A stretch of 64,000 nucleotides of DNA. Origin: Flavobacterium weaverense. Its GTDB lineage: Bacteria; Bacteroidota; Bacteroidia; Flavobacteriales; Flavobacteriaceae. The position numbers were made by a program, and so were the translations under genes. Position 1 is the stretch's first letter, and each line of letters begins with the position of its first letter. This document shows, piece after piece, positions 53,710-63,286 of this stretch. The notes beneath the pieces are model-generated. The model did no database searches. It was not told the origin of the DNA and saw only the letters and a list, made by a program, of their open reading frames with translations. The stretch spans positions 248,001 to 312,000 of the forward strand of contig NZ_REFH01000007.1 in NCBI RefSeq assembly GCF_003688495.1, given 5' to 3'.

Positions 53710-53960
53710 GGATTTAATAAATAAAAATTAATTTTTAGCACCATTTTTAATCGGAAAATTATTAGATCATGCTAGTAAATAGAATTGATTTTTCTAAAAT
53801 TCAGCTATTTTTTTCTTGTTTTTAAATTCGTAAATCCTATTTCGACACTCTTAAATTTGTTATTTTTTGTAGCTTTTTTTATAACATTATGTTTCTTACA
53901 AATAATGTAAAAAATGTGTAAGGAGTTGATTGCATATAAATTAACCCTTTTTGTTGTAAA

Positions 53961-54025
53961 GTGGTTAAACTTATTAACAAAGTGGTATTTAGTGGTAAAT
54001 TGTGGTAATATTTTTTATATTTTTG
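53961..54025 (+). promoter_or_regulatory. mraZ promoter with GTGGT repeats, probable MraZ operator
   Basis: GTGGT occurs at 53961, 53982, 53992 and 54002; the last three are exactly 10 bases apart, one helical turn. MraZ is known to bind repeated GTGG/TGGG boxes with 5-base spacing in its own promoter. TATTTTTG at 54018-54025 supplies the -7 box. TTG at 54000-54002 may be the -33 box, though its spacing of 15 bases is short. The repeats overlap the -33 region, so repression by MraZ is plausible. The rest of the gap, 53745-53960, holds no other recognised signal. Confidence 0.65.
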
Positions 54026-54050
54026 CTCTATATCATTTAATACTTTTTAC

Positions 54051-54524
54051 TTGGATACAATTGTCGGAACATATGAATGTAAAGTCGATGCTAAAGGAAG
54101 GCTGCTTATGCCAGCGCCTTTAAAAAAGCAGTTGGCTACTTCACTTCAAAACGGATTCGTTTTGAAGCGTTCTGTATTTCAGCCCTGTCTAGAGTTGTAT
54201 CCCATGAAAGAATGGGACTTGATGATGCAAAAAATAAATAAATTAAATCGCTTTGTAAAGAAAAATAACGACTTCATCCGGCGCTTTACTGCAGGTGTGA
54301 AAATGGTCGAAATTGACGCTTTAGGTCGTTTATTGGTTCCTAAAGATTTAGTTGCTTTTGCTAGTATTACAAAAGAGGTGGTTTTTTCTTCTGCGGTTAA
54401 CATAGTGGAGATTTGGGACAAAGATTTATACGAGAAATCAATAAGCGGTGAAGATCTAGATTTTGCAGATTTAGCTGAGGAAGTAATGGGAAATATAAAT
54501 GACGACGACGATGGAATATCATAA
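54051..54524 (+). CDS. mraZ: transcriptional regulator MraZ
   Basis: This cytoplasmic dcw-cluster regulator has 157 residues and two SpoVT-AbrB-like domains. Start: TTG 54051 gives MDTIVGTYECKVDAKGRLLMPAPLKKQL, the known MraZ opening; no ATG lies before the conserved part. The second domain begins near VEIDALGRLLVPKDLV. The E-rich tail ends in acidic residues. It overlaps rsmH by 26 bases, which couples their translation. It probably controls its own operon through the upstream GTGGT boxes. Confidence 0.95.
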   Translation: MDTIVGTYECKVDAKGRLLMPAPLKKQLATSLQNGFVLKRSVFQPCLELYPMKEWDLMMQKINKLNRFVKKNNDFIRRFTAGVKMVEIDALGRLLVPKDLVAFASITKEVVFSSAVNIVEIWDKDLYEKSISGEDLDFADLAEEVMGNINDDDDGIS

Positions 54525-55407
54525 TCCGGTTTTGCTTCATGCATCAGTAGACGGTTTAAATATCAAGCCTGATGGTGTTTACGTTGATGTAACCTTTGGT
54601 GGAGGAGGACATTCGAGAGAGATTTTGAGTAGGTTAGGTCCCGAAGGTAAATTGTTTGCTTTTGATCAAGATGAAGATGCTTTAGCAAATACTATAGACG
54701 ATGAAAGATTCACACTAATCAATGAGAATTTTAGATTCATAAAAAGATTTTTAAGGTTTTATGGAGTTAAAAGTGTAGACGGTATTTTAGGCGATTTAGG
54801 AGTTTCCTCTCATCAGTTTGATGTTCCAGAAAGAGGTTTTTCTACACGTTTTGATGCAAGTTTAGATATGAGAATGAGTCAGAAAAATGACTTGAATGCA
54901 TATAGAGTAGTAAACGAATATGACGAGGCTAATTTAAGAAGAGTCTTTTTAGATTATGGTGAATTAAAAAACGCACCAGTTTTAGCTAGAACAATTATTG
55001 AAGCAAGAGAATTAAATCCTATCAAAACTACTGACAAATTAAAAGAAGTTTTGGCGCGACACTTACCAGAGAGAGTACGTAATAAAATTTTAGCTCAAAT
55101 TTATCAAGCGATCCGAATTGAAGTTAATCAGGAGATGGATGTTTTAAAAGAATTTTTAGAACAATCACTGGAGGTCTTAAATCCAGAAGGAAGGTTAAGT
55201 GTTATTTCTTATCATTCTCTAGAAGATCGATTAGTTAAGCGATTTATGAAGAACGGTATGTTTGAAGGAGAACCAGAGCGAGATTTTTTTGGAAATTTCT
55301 CGGTTCCATTCAAAACTGTTGGAAAATTAATCGTTCCAGATAGCAATGAAATAAAAGAAAATAATCGAGCGCGAAGCGCGAAGTTGAGAATAGCTGAGAA
55401 AAGATAA
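54499..55407 (+). CDS. rsmH: 16S rRNA (cytosine-1402-N4)-methyltransferase
   Basis: This SAM-dependent enzyme has 302 residues. It contains YVDVTFGGGGHSREIL (SAM-binding), GILGDLGVSSHQFDVPERGFSTRFDASLDMRM, and ISYHSLEDRLVKRFM, all standard RsmH (MraW) blocks. ATG 54499 overlaps mraZ; ATG 54511 (MEYHNPV) is an alternative start. It is the second gene of the dcw cluster. Confidence 0.95.
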   Translation: MTTTMEYHNPVLLHASVDGLNIKPDGVYVDVTFGGGGHSREILSRLGPEGKLFAFDQDEDALANTIDDERFTLINENFRFIKRFLRFYGVKSVDGILGDLGVSSHQFDVPERGFSTRFDASLDMRMSQKNDLNAYRVVNEYDEANLRRVFLDYGELKNAPVLARTIIEARELNPIKTTDKLKEVLARHLPERVRNKILAQIYQAIRIEVNQEMDVLKEFLEQSLEVLNPEGRLSVISYHSLEDRLVKRFMKNGMFEGEPERDFFGNFSVPFKTVGKLIVPDSNEIKENNRARSAKLRIAEKR

Positions 55408-55508
55408 TTAAAACGTAGCAATTTCAGAGCTTGAAGTAATACAAGTATTTAAATGTGCTAAAATTCAAATCCAATATTAATGAGGATTAATTGATTAGAA
55501 TAAAATAA

Positions 55509-55856
55509 ATGAAAAACGGAGTATACAGTTTATTGAAAGCAAGATTCCTTGTAAATGAGGATGCAGTTAAAAACTGGCGTTTTATCGTTTTTATAATTCT
55601 GTTAGGTATAATAATGATTGCAAATACACAACGCTTTGAGCAAAAGGTGTTCAAAATCGTAGCGTTGACAAATCAAGCTAAGGAATTGCGTTCTGAGTTC
55701 GTAGACAGACGTTCAGAGTTAATGAAATTAAAAATGGAGTCCACGGTATCAGATAAAATGATTGAAAAAGAGATTTTTCCATCGACAGTTCCTCCAGTCA
55801 AAATAAAAGTTAAAATAGAAAAAGAGAAAGGCTTTTTTGAAAAATTATGGCAGTAG
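55509..55856 (+). CDS. ftsL: FtsL-like cell division protein
   Basis: This small bitopic inner-membrane protein has 115 residues. One transmembrane helix is near residues 25-40 (FIVFIILLGIIMIAN), followed by a periplasmic coiled-coil segment with NQAKELRSEFVDRRSELMKLKMES. It lies between rsmH and ftsI, the usual ftsL place, and overlaps ftsI by 10 bases. Sequence similarity within FtsL is always low, so the call depends on layout and position. Confidence 0.82.
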   Translation: MKNGVYSLLKARFLVNEDAVKNWRFIVFIILLGIIMIANTQRFEQKVFKIVALTNQAKELRSEFVDRRSELMKLKMESTVSDKMIEKEIFPSTVPPVKIKVKIEKEKGFFEKLWQ

Positions 55857-57850
55857 AAGATAAAAAAATATCAAATAGGATTTATCTAGTAGCTTTTGGC
55901 ATTCTTGTCATGGCTATTGCTATTGCTGTGAAATTAACTAATATTCAGTGGGTTGAGGGCGATTACTATAGAAAATTAGCAAAAGAAAGAACGGTTCGAA
56001 CATTTGTAATACCGGCTAATAAAGGTAATATCTACTCTGCAGATGGAAGTCTTTTGGCAACTTCGATTCCAAATTATGAGATTCGCTTTGATGCTCTTGC
56101 GCCAAAAGCAGAATCTTTCGAAAAAAATGTAAAAGCATTGTCAGATTCTTTGGCGACAGTATTAGGGAAATCATCTAGTTTCTACGAAAATGAACTTCGT
56201 AAGGCAAGAGCTAATAAAAATCGGTACTATCTATTAGCCCGTAAATTGAGTTATACGCAATACTTCAAAATTAAGGGATTTCCATTATTTAATTTGGGTG
56301 CTTACAAGGGCGGAATTATAATTCAACAAGAAACAGTAAGAGAACATCCGATAGGAAAAATTGCTGAAAGAACCGTAGGTTACGAGCGTACTTCAAATGG
56401 AGAATCCTACGATGGAAAAGGGATTGAATGGGCGTTTAGAAATGATTTAAATGGTAAAGACGGTAAGATTTTAAAGCAAAAAATAGCTAAAGGTCAGTGG
56501 AAACCCATTCGTGATGTAAATGAAGTTGATCCCCAAGATGGCTATGATGTAATATCTACGATTGACGTTTACATCCAAGATATTGCGCATCACGCTTTAT
56601 TGAAGCAGTTAGAAATTTATCAAGCTGATCACGGTTGTGTGGTGGTTATGGAAACAAAAACAGGTCATGTAAAAGCGATTTCGAATCTAGGAAGAGCTAA
56701 TGACGGAACGTATTATGAAACTACTAATTACGCTGTAGCCGAGTCACACGAACCAGGTTCCACATACAAATTAGCAGATTTAATGGCGCTTCTTGAAGAT
56801 AAAAAAGCAGACACTAGTACGGTTTACGATAGAAATGGAGGATTGATTATGTACAGCGGAAGACGAGTGGAAGATTCTCATAGAGGAGGTCCACAGAAAA
56901 TTTCTTTAGCTAGAGGATTTGAGATTTCGTCCAATACAGTAATGGTTAAAGCGGTTTATGAAGCGTATAAAAATGAACCCTCAAAATTTGTAAATCATCT
57001 GAACAATTTTGGTTTAAATAGAAAATTAGGACTTTCAATTAAAGGAGAGGGAGCGCCTTATGTTCCGCAACCAAAAGACAAACATTGGTCAAATATATCT
57101 CTGCCTTGGATGGCATTTGGATATGGAGTTTCTATCACACCGATGCAAACTTTAGCTTTTTACAATGCTGTTGCAAATAATGGTGAGATGGTAAAACCTC
57201 AGTTTGTTTCTGAAATTAAAGAGTGGAATAGAACAATTAAGAAATATGACAAAGAGGTTTTGATTCCTAGGATCTGCTCACAATCAACTATTTTAAAATT
57301 ACGTGCTGTTTTAGAAAATGTAGTTAAAAAAGGTACTGGTTCTAAATTGTACTCTAAGGATTTCTCAATGGCTGGTAAAACTGGTACTGCGCAAGTGGGG
57401 TACGGAAAAAGCGGAAGATCTGGAATGTATTATGCATCTTCATTTGTAGGTTATTTTCCAGCGGATGAACCTAAATATTCTTGTATTGTTGTGGTTCATA
57501 AACCGAACACAGCTCTAAATAATTATTACGGTGCTGATGTTGCTGGGCCTGTTTTTAAAAGAATTGCACAGAAAATATTTACTGATGCTCCGTCAACAAA
57601 CGAAATCAAAAATTTAGATCGAAAAATTGCAAAACAGGAAAAGGATTACGATGCTTATTTTACTAAATCACATGAAAAAACGCAACTAATACCAAATACT
57701 AAGGGTATGTCGGGTATGGATGCGGTTGCATTACTTGGTAATTTAGGATTGAAGGTGAAAGTTCAAGGTGTTGGTAAAGTAAAAAAACAATCGATTGAAG
57801 CGGGACAAAACTTAGATAAAAACGCAACAATTTTATTAGAATTATCATGA
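55847..57850 (+). CDS. ftsI: penicillin-binding protein FtsI (PBP3), with C-terminal PASTA domain
   Basis: This septal peptidoglycan transpeptidase of 667 residues has one N-terminal membrane helix near residues 12-28. The catalytic motifs are Ser305-Thr-Tyr-Lys308 in EPGSTYKLA, SSN in FEISSNTVM, and KTG in MAGKTGTAQVGY. The last roughly 55 residues (LIPNTKGMSGMDAVALLGNLGLKVKVQG) form a single PASTA domain. Start and stop overlap ftsL (10 bases) and murE (ATGA, 4 bases). Confidence 0.93.
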   Translation: MAVEDKKISNRIYLVAFGILVMAIAIAVKLTNIQWVEGDYYRKLAKERTVRTFVIPANKGNIYSADGSLLATSIPNYEIRFDALAPKAESFEKNVKALSDSLATVLGKSSSFYENELRKARANKNRYYLLARKLSYTQYFKIKGFPLFNLGAYKGGIIIQQETVREHPIGKIAERTVGYERTSNGESYDGKGIEWAFRNDLNGKDGKILKQKIAKGQWKPIRDVNEVDPQDGYDVISTIDVYIQDIAHHALLKQLEIYQADHGCVVVMETKTGHVKAISNLGRANDGTYYETTNYAVAESHEPGSTYKLADLMALLEDKKADTSTVYDRNGGLIMYSGRRVEDSHRGGPQKISLARGFEISSNTVMVKAVYEAYKNEPSKFVNHLNNFGLNRKLGLSIKGEGAPYVPQPKDKHWSNISLPWMAFGYGVSITPMQTLAFYNAVANNGEMVKPQFVSEIKEWNRTIKKYDKEVLIPRICSQSTILKLRAVLENVVKKGTGSKLYSKDFSMAGKTGTAQVGYGKSGRSGMYYASSFVGYFPADEPKYSCIVVVHKPNTALNNYYGADVAGPVFKRIAQKIFTDAPSTNEIKNLDRKIAKQEKDYDAYFTKSHEKTQLIPNTKGMSGMDAVALLGNLGLKVKVQGVGKVKKQSIEAGQNLDKNATILLELS

Positions 57851-59310
57851 GTGTATTAAAAGACATATTATATAAAGTAGCCATTGTTGCCGTAAAAGGT
57901 CCAACAGATATTGCTATAGCTAAGATGGATTTTGATTCAAGAAAAATTGAAACTAATGATGTTTTTGTTGCTATTCGTGGTTCAATTTCTGACGGTCATG
58001 ATTTTATTAAAAAAGCAATTCAAAACGGAGCTACTGCTGTTGTATGCGATACTTTTCCCGAAATTATTGAGCAAGGGATTACTTATGTTCAAGTAAAAGA
58101 AACAAATTCTGCTTTAGCTTTTATGGCTGCTAATTATTTTGGAAATCCTTCTCAAGGTCTGAAATTAGTTGGTATAACGGGTACAAATGGTAAAACAACT
58201 ATTGCTTCTTTATTATTCCAGTTGTTTCAAAAAGCGGGATTCAAAGTGGGTTTGCTTTCTACAGTTAAGATTGTAGTCGATACAACTGAATATAAAGCGA
58301 CTCATACTACACCTGATTCGATAACTATAAATCACTATCTAAAAGAAATGGTAGAAAGTGGCGTAGAATATTGTTTTATGGAAGTGAGTTCGCACGGAAT
58401 TCATCAAAAAAGAACAGAAGCGCTACATTTTGTTGGAGGTATTTTTACCAATTTATCGCATGATCATTTAGATTATCATCCAACTTTTGCTGAATATAGG
58501 GATGTCAAAAAATCATTTTTTGATAATCTTCCAAAAACCGCCTTCGTATTATCGAATATAGATGATAAAAACGGACAAGTGATGCTACAGAATACTGTGG
58601 CAAAAAAGCTTACGTACGCTTTGAAATCGTACGCTGATTATAAAGCGCAAATCCTTGAAAATCAATTATCAGGATTGTTGTTAAAAATTAATGGCAGCGA
58701 AGTTTGGGTAAAGTTGATAGGGACTTTTAATGCTTACAATCTATTAGCTATTTATGGAACGGCTGTCGAGTTAGGAATGGAAAGTCTTGAAGTACTGCGT
58801 TTACTTTCTGATTTAGAAAGTGTTTCTGGTCGTTTTCAATTTATAGTTTCTTCGTCCAATATAACTGCAATTGTTGATTATGCTCATACTCCTGACGCAT
58901 TAGACAATGTGCTAAAGACGATTAATGATATCCGTACAAAAAACGAACAACTTATTACAGTTGTAGGTTGTGGTGGTAATAGAGATAAGACTAAACGTCC
59001 TGTTATGGCTGAAATAGCTACCGCATTAAGTGATAAAGCAATTTTAACTTCAGATAACCCAAGAGATGAAAACCCAGAAGCTATCATTAGTGAAATGGAA
59101 CAAGGTGTTGCACCTCAAAATTATAAAAAGTTATTGTCGATTACAGATAGAAAGCAAGCGATAAAAACAGCTTGTCAATTGGCTCAGCCTAATGACATCA
59201 TCCTTATTGCTGGTAAAGGTCATGAGACGTACCAAGAGATTAAAGGCATCCGTCAACATTTTGACGATATGGAAACGGTAAAAGAAATTTTAGAACAACT
59301 TAATAAATAA
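57847..59310 (+). CDS. murE: UDP-N-acetylmuramoyl-L-alanyl-D-glutamate--2,6-diaminopimelate ligase
   Basis: This cytoplasmic Mur ligase of 487 residues adds the third amino acid to the peptidoglycan stem. The P-loop GTNGKTT is near residue 113. The catalytic Asp/Glu block reads FMEVSSHGIHQKR. DNPRDENP is the substrate-recognition motif that marks meso-diaminopimelate-specific MurE. murF does not follow; mraY comes next. Confidence 0.95.
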   Translation: MSVLKDILYKVAIVAVKGPTDIAIAKMDFDSRKIETNDVFVAIRGSISDGHDFIKKAIQNGATAVVCDTFPEIIEQGITYVQVKETNSALAFMAANYFGNPSQGLKLVGITGTNGKTTIASLLFQLFQKAGFKVGLLSTVKIVVDTTEYKATHTTPDSITINHYLKEMVESGVEYCFMEVSSHGIHQKRTEALHFVGGIFTNLSHDHLDYHPTFAEYRDVKKSFFDNLPKTAFVLSNIDDKNGQVMLQNTVAKKLTYALKSYADYKAQILENQLSGLLLKINGSEVWVKLIGTFNAYNLLAIYGTAVELGMESLEVLRLLSDLESVSGRFQFIVSSSNITAIVDYAHTPDALDNVLKTINDIRTKNEQLITVVGCGGNRDKTKRPVMAEIATALSDKAILTSDNPRDENPEAIISEMEQGVAPQNYKKLLSITDRKQAIKTACQLAQPNDIILIAGKGHETYQEIKGIRQHFDDMETVKEILEQLNK

Positions 59311-59331
59311 CCAAATAATCCATAACCGCAT

Positions 59332-60561
59332 ATGCTATACTATTTATTTGAATATTTAGACAAAACATTGGATGTTTCTGGTACAGGAGTTTTTCAATAT
59401 ATTACTGTAAGATCCGCATTAGCATTTATGTTATCGTTGCTATTGTCTACGATTTATGGTAAAAGAATTATCCAGTTTTTGCAAAGACAACAAGTAGGTG
59501 AAACAGTTCGTGAATTAGGTTTAGCTGGTCAGAATGAGAAAGCGGGTACGCCAACAATGGGTGGTTTGATTATTATTTTTGCAACACTAGTTCCAGTTAT
59601 ACTTTTTGCAAAATTGCATAATATCTATGTCGTTTTATTGATCGTTACAACCCTTTGGATGGGGACAATTGGATTTGTGGACGATTATATAAAAATATTC
59701 AAAAAAGATAAAGCAGGTTTAAAAGGGATTTTTAAAGTTTTTGGCCAAGTTGGTTTGGGTTTAATCGTGGGAACAGTGCTATACTTCAGCCCTGCAGTTA
59801 CAGTTAGACAAGATACTGGTAAGATCGATATTTTTAGAGTTACCACTGAAAATGTAATTGTACAAACACCTGTCGAAGAGAAATCTACCGTTACTACTAT
59901 CCCGTTCTTTAAAAATAATGAATTCGATTACGCTGAATTGTTAGCATGGACAGGTGATGGATATCATAAATGGGCTTGGTTGGTTTTCATACCGGTAGTA
60001 ATTTTTATTATAACGGCTGTTTCAAATGGAGCTAATCTAACAGATGGAATTGACGGACTTGCCGCTGGAACTTCGGCAGTCTCCGTTTTAGCTCTAGGAA
60101 TATTTACGTTTGTTTCCGGAAATATTATTTTCTCTAATTACTTGAATATAATGTATATCCCTAATTCAGGGGAGATGACAGTATTTATCGCCGCATTTGT
60201 GGGTGCTTTGATAGGGTTTTTATGGTATAACTCTTATCCTGCTTCTGTGTTTATGGGAGATACAGGAAGTTTAACAATAGGTGGAATCATCGCAGTATTA
60301 GCTATTGCTGTTCGAAAAGAAATGTTGATTCCGTTATTATGCGGAATATTCCTTGTCGAAAATCTTTCTGTCGTTCTTCAAGTGAGTTATTTTAAATACA
60401 CCAAGAAACGCTTTGGCGAAGGCCGACGAATATTTTTAATGTCACCGTTGCATCACCACTATCAGAAAAAAGGATATCACGAAAGTAAAATTGTTACACG
60501 GTTTTGGATTGTCGCTATAATGCTAGCCATCTTATCAATTATCACTCTAAAATTAAGATAG
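59332..60561 (+). CDS. mraY: phospho-N-acetylmuramoyl-pentapeptide transferase
   Basis: This integral membrane enzyme of 409 residues transfers phospho-MurNAc-pentapeptide to undecaprenyl phosphate, giving lipid I. The Asp-rich site is visible as [26 protein letters not shown] and [31 protein letters not shown] is the His-rich segment. The protein is about 50 residues longer than E. coli MraY; the extra part is around residues 160-210, between two membrane segments (residues [17 protein letters not shown], then EFDYAEL). Spacing to murE is 21 bases. Confidence 0.95.
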   Translation: MLYYLFEYLDKTLDVSGTGVFQYITVRSALAFMLSLLLSTIYGKRIIQFLQRQQVGETVRELGLAGQNEKAGTPTMGGLIIIFATLVPVILFAKLHNIYVVLLIVTTLWMGTIGFVDDYIKIFKKDKAGLKGIFKVFGQVGLGLIVGTVLYFSPAVTVRQDTGKIDIFRVTTENVIVQTPVEEKSTVTTIPFFKNNEFDYAELLAWTGDGYHKWAWLVFIPVVIFIITAVSNGANLTDGIDGLAAGTSAVSVLALGIFTFVSGNIIFSNYLNIMYIPNSGEMTVFIAAFVGALIGFLWYNSYPASVFMGDTGSLTIGGIIAVLAIAVRKEMLIPLLCGIFLVENLSVVLQVSYFKYTKKRFGEGRRIFLMSPLHHHYQKKGYHESKIVTRFWIVAIMLAILSIITLKLR

Positions 60562-60562
60562 T

Positions 60563-61894
60563 ATGAGACTAGTAATTCTTGGAGGAGGGGAGAGCGGTGT
60601 AGGAACTGCAATTCTAGGTAAGAAAAAAGGTTACGATGTATTTGTATCTGATTTTGGAAAAATAAAAGGCAATTATAAAGAAATTCTTTTAATAAACGGA
60701 ATTGCTTGGGAAGAAGAAAAGCATACGGAGGAATTGATTTTGAATGCCGATTTAGTGATGAAAAGTCCAGGAATTCCAGATAAATCGCCAATAGTTAAAA
60801 AGCTTCTAGAAAAGGGAATTCGAGTAATTTCAGAAATAGAATTTGCCGCTCCATTTACAAATGCGACAATAATTGGGATAACGGGTAGTAATGGAAAAAC
60901 TACCACCACAATGTTAACGCATCATCTGCTAAAATCAGCAGGACTAAATGCAGGAATAGGAGGGAACATTGGAAAGAGTTTCGCATGGCAAGTTGCAGAT
61001 AATAAATATGATTGTTACGTCTTAGAGTTAAGTAGTTTTCAGCTCGACGGAATAAAGAATTTTAAACCGCACATTGCAATTATTACAAATATTAGTCCAG
61101 ATCATTTAGATCGATATGATTACAAATATGAGAATTACATTGATTCGAAATTCAGAATAACGATGAATCAAACTGAGGATGATTTCCTCATATATGATGC
61201 AGATGACGAAGCCATGAACGAGTGGTTTACAAAACATAAAACGAACGCAAAATTAATTCCTTTTTCATTGACAAAAATACTAGAAGAAGGAGTCTTTATA
61301 AATAACAACAAAATGGATATTAAAATTAGTCAAGAAGAGTTTACAATGGATACAGAATACATTGCCTTGGAAGGAAAACATAACATGAAAAACGCAATGG
61401 CAGCAACCTCTGTAGCAAAATTAATGCAAATAAGAAAAGCTACAATTAGAGAAAGCCTTTCTAATTTTCAGGGTGTAGAACATCGTCTTGAAAAAGTTTT
61501 AAAAATCCAGAACGTGCAATACATCAACGATTCTAAAGCGACAAATGTAAACGCTACTTTTTATGCTTTAGATAGTATGAACACACCAACAGTTTGGATC
61601 GTGGGTGGTGTTGATAAAGGAAATGATTATAACGAATTAATGTCACTAGTTCGTGAAAAAGTAAAAGCGATAATCTGTTTAGGAGTGGATAATAAAAAAA
61701 TTATTGACGCTTTTGGAAATGTTGTTGATATGATGATTGAAGTTGATAATATGGAAGATGCAGTTAAGATGGCGCAGCGTTTAACTGAGAAAGGAGATTC
61801 GGTTTTACTTTCTCCTGCATGTGCTAGTTTTGATTTATTCGAAAGCTACGAAGACAGAGGAAATCAATTTAAGCAAGCAATTAAGAATTTATAG
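60563..61894 (+). CDS. murD: UDP-N-acetylmuramoylalanine--D-glutamate ligase
   Basis: This cytoplasmic ligase of 443 residues adds D-Glu to UDP-MurNAc-L-Ala. It begins LVILGGGESGVGTA and carries the P-loop GITGSNGKTTTTM. NISPDHLDRYDYKYENY and VEHRLEKVLKIQNVQYINDSKATNVNAT are conserved Mur ligase blocks. It starts one base after the mraY stop, so translation is coupled. Confidence 0.95.
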   Translation: MRLVILGGGESGVGTAILGKKKGYDVFVSDFGKIKGNYKEILLINGIAWEEEKHTEELILNADLVMKSPGIPDKSPIVKKLLEKGIRVISEIEFAAPFTNATIIGITGSNGKTTTTMLTHHLLKSAGLNAGIGGNIGKSFAWQVADNKYDCYVLELSSFQLDGIKNFKPHIAIITNISPDHLDRYDYKYENYIDSKFRITMNQTEDDFLIYDADDEAMNEWFTKHKTNAKLIPFSLTKILEEGVFINNNKMDIKISQEEFTMDTEYIALEGKHNMKNAMAATSVAKLMQIRKATIRESLSNFQGVEHRLEKVLKIQNVQYINDSKATNVNATFYALDSMNTPTVWIVGGVDKGNDYNELMSLVREKVKAIICLGVDNKKIIDAFGNVVDMMIEVDNMEDAVKMAQRLTEKGDSVLLSPACASFDLFESYEDRGNQFKQAIKNL

Positions 61895-61969
61895 ATTGAT
61901 TTTAATCTCGAGACTTTAAAGTGAATTGGCTTTAAATTTGGAATTATAAAAAGTTAAATAAACAGCATT

Positions 61970-63259
61970 ATGAAACAATTGATAGGTAATTTAAAAGGAG
62001 ATAAAGGAATATGGTCATTCGTGGCTTTATTAGCCTTGTTTTCGTTTATGCCTGTTTTTAGTGCAAGTAGTAATTTAGCGTACATAGGGCATGGTACAGG
62101 AAATACTCTAGGATATCTCTTGAAACATTTGGGTCACATTCTGTTTGGTTTTTTGATTATCTTTTTAGTTCATAATGTCCCTTATCTCTATTTCAGGTCT
62201 ATTTCTAAATGGTTGTTGCCATTGGTCTGGGCAGTTTTAGCTTTAGCAATGATCAAAGGAACCATTGTAGGCGGGGCAAATGCGAGTAGATGGATTCAGA
62301 TACCTTTTGTGGGAATCTCATTTCAACCTTCGACATTTGCAGCACTAGTTTTATTCGTTTTTGTGGCTCGGTATTTATCAAAGACAAGAGAACATCCAAT
62401 TGATTTTGTCGAGTCTTTAAAAGAACTTTGGTTACCTGTTTTTATCACATTAATTCTGATTCTTCCTTCCAATTTTTCTACAACAGCATTGATTTTTTCA
62501 ATGATTGTAATGTTAACATTTATTGGAAAATATCCAGTAAAATACATAGGAATTATTGTTGGTTCAGGCATACTATTTCTAATGTTCTTTATTTTAGTTT
62601 CAAAGGCCTTTCCAGATGCAAAGATGTTTAGTAGAGTTCGTACGTGGGAAAGTAGAATTGAAAATTTTAGTACTGATAAACCAGATGAGGACGATTACCA
62701 AATTGAAAAAGCAAAAATAGCAATTGCTTCAGGAATGATTTACGGATTAGGTCCAGGAAAGAGTATTCAAAAAAACTTTTTACCACAATCCTCTTCCGAT
62801 TTTATATTTGCAATTATTATTGAAGAATACGGTTTAATAGGTGGTTTAGGAGTCTTATCACTGTATTTATTGTTGCTTTTCCGTTTTGTTATTGCTTCTC
62901 ACAAAGCAAATACACTCTTTGGAAAACTGGTGGTTATAGGATTGGGTTTCCCCATGATTTTTCAAGCCATGATTAACATGGCAGTTGCAGTTGAGCTATT
63001 ACCGGTCACCGGTCAAACATTACCATTAATTAGTAGTGGAGGAACATCAATTTGGATGACGTGTATTGCTTTAGGAATCATTATTGGTGTAACTAAAAAA
63101 GAAGAGGAAATCACTCAGGAATTGAAAAACGCCGCTAAAAGAGAAGAGGCGCTTCAAAAGCTAATCGATAGAGAATTAGAAGATGAAGATAATGTTGAAG
63201 AAGGATATTCGATAGAAGATAAAGCTTCAAATCCTATGAATGCTGTTCTAAACAAATAA
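61970..63259 (+). CDS. ftsW: septal peptidoglycan polymerase/lipid II-associated protein FtsW
   Basis: This SEDS-family membrane protein of 429 residues works with FtsI in septal wall synthesis. There are about ten hydrophobic segments. GTIVGGANASRWIQIPFVGISFQPS, AIIIEEYGLIGG and ELLPVTGQTLPLISSGGTS are the FtsW/RodA/SpoVE signatures. The last roughly 55 residues form a charged, helical cytoplasmic tail. The neighbouring ftsI and murG favour FtsW over RodA. Confidence 0.94.
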   Translation: MKQLIGNLKGDKGIWSFVALLALFSFMPVFSASSNLAYIGHGTGNTLGYLLKHLGHILFGFLIIFLVHNVPYLYFRSISKWLLPLVWAVLALAMIKGTIVGGANASRWIQIPFVGISFQPSTFAALVLFVFVARYLSKTREHPIDFVESLKELWLPVFITLILILPSNFSTTALIFSMIVMLTFIGKYPVKYIGIIVGSGILFLMFFILVSKAFPDAKMFSRVRTWESRIENFSTDKPDEDDYQIEKAKIAIASGMIYGLGPGKSIQKNFLPQSSSDFIFAIIIEEYGLIGGLGVLSLYLLLLFRFVIASHKANTLFGKLVVIGLGFPMIFQAMINMAVAVELLPVTGQTLPLISSGGTSIWMTCIALGIIIGVTKKEEEITQELKNAAKREEALQKLIDRELEDEDNVEEGYSIEDKASNPMNAVLNK

Positions 63260-63286
63260 TAAAAAGTTTTAAAATAAAATTAGAAA

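Noticed and set aside
53914..54123. 69-residue open frame on the plus strand upstream of and overlapping mraZ.
   Set aside because: It crosses the mraZ promoter and the GTGGT boxes and overlaps the mraZ start in another frame; no sign of a real protein.
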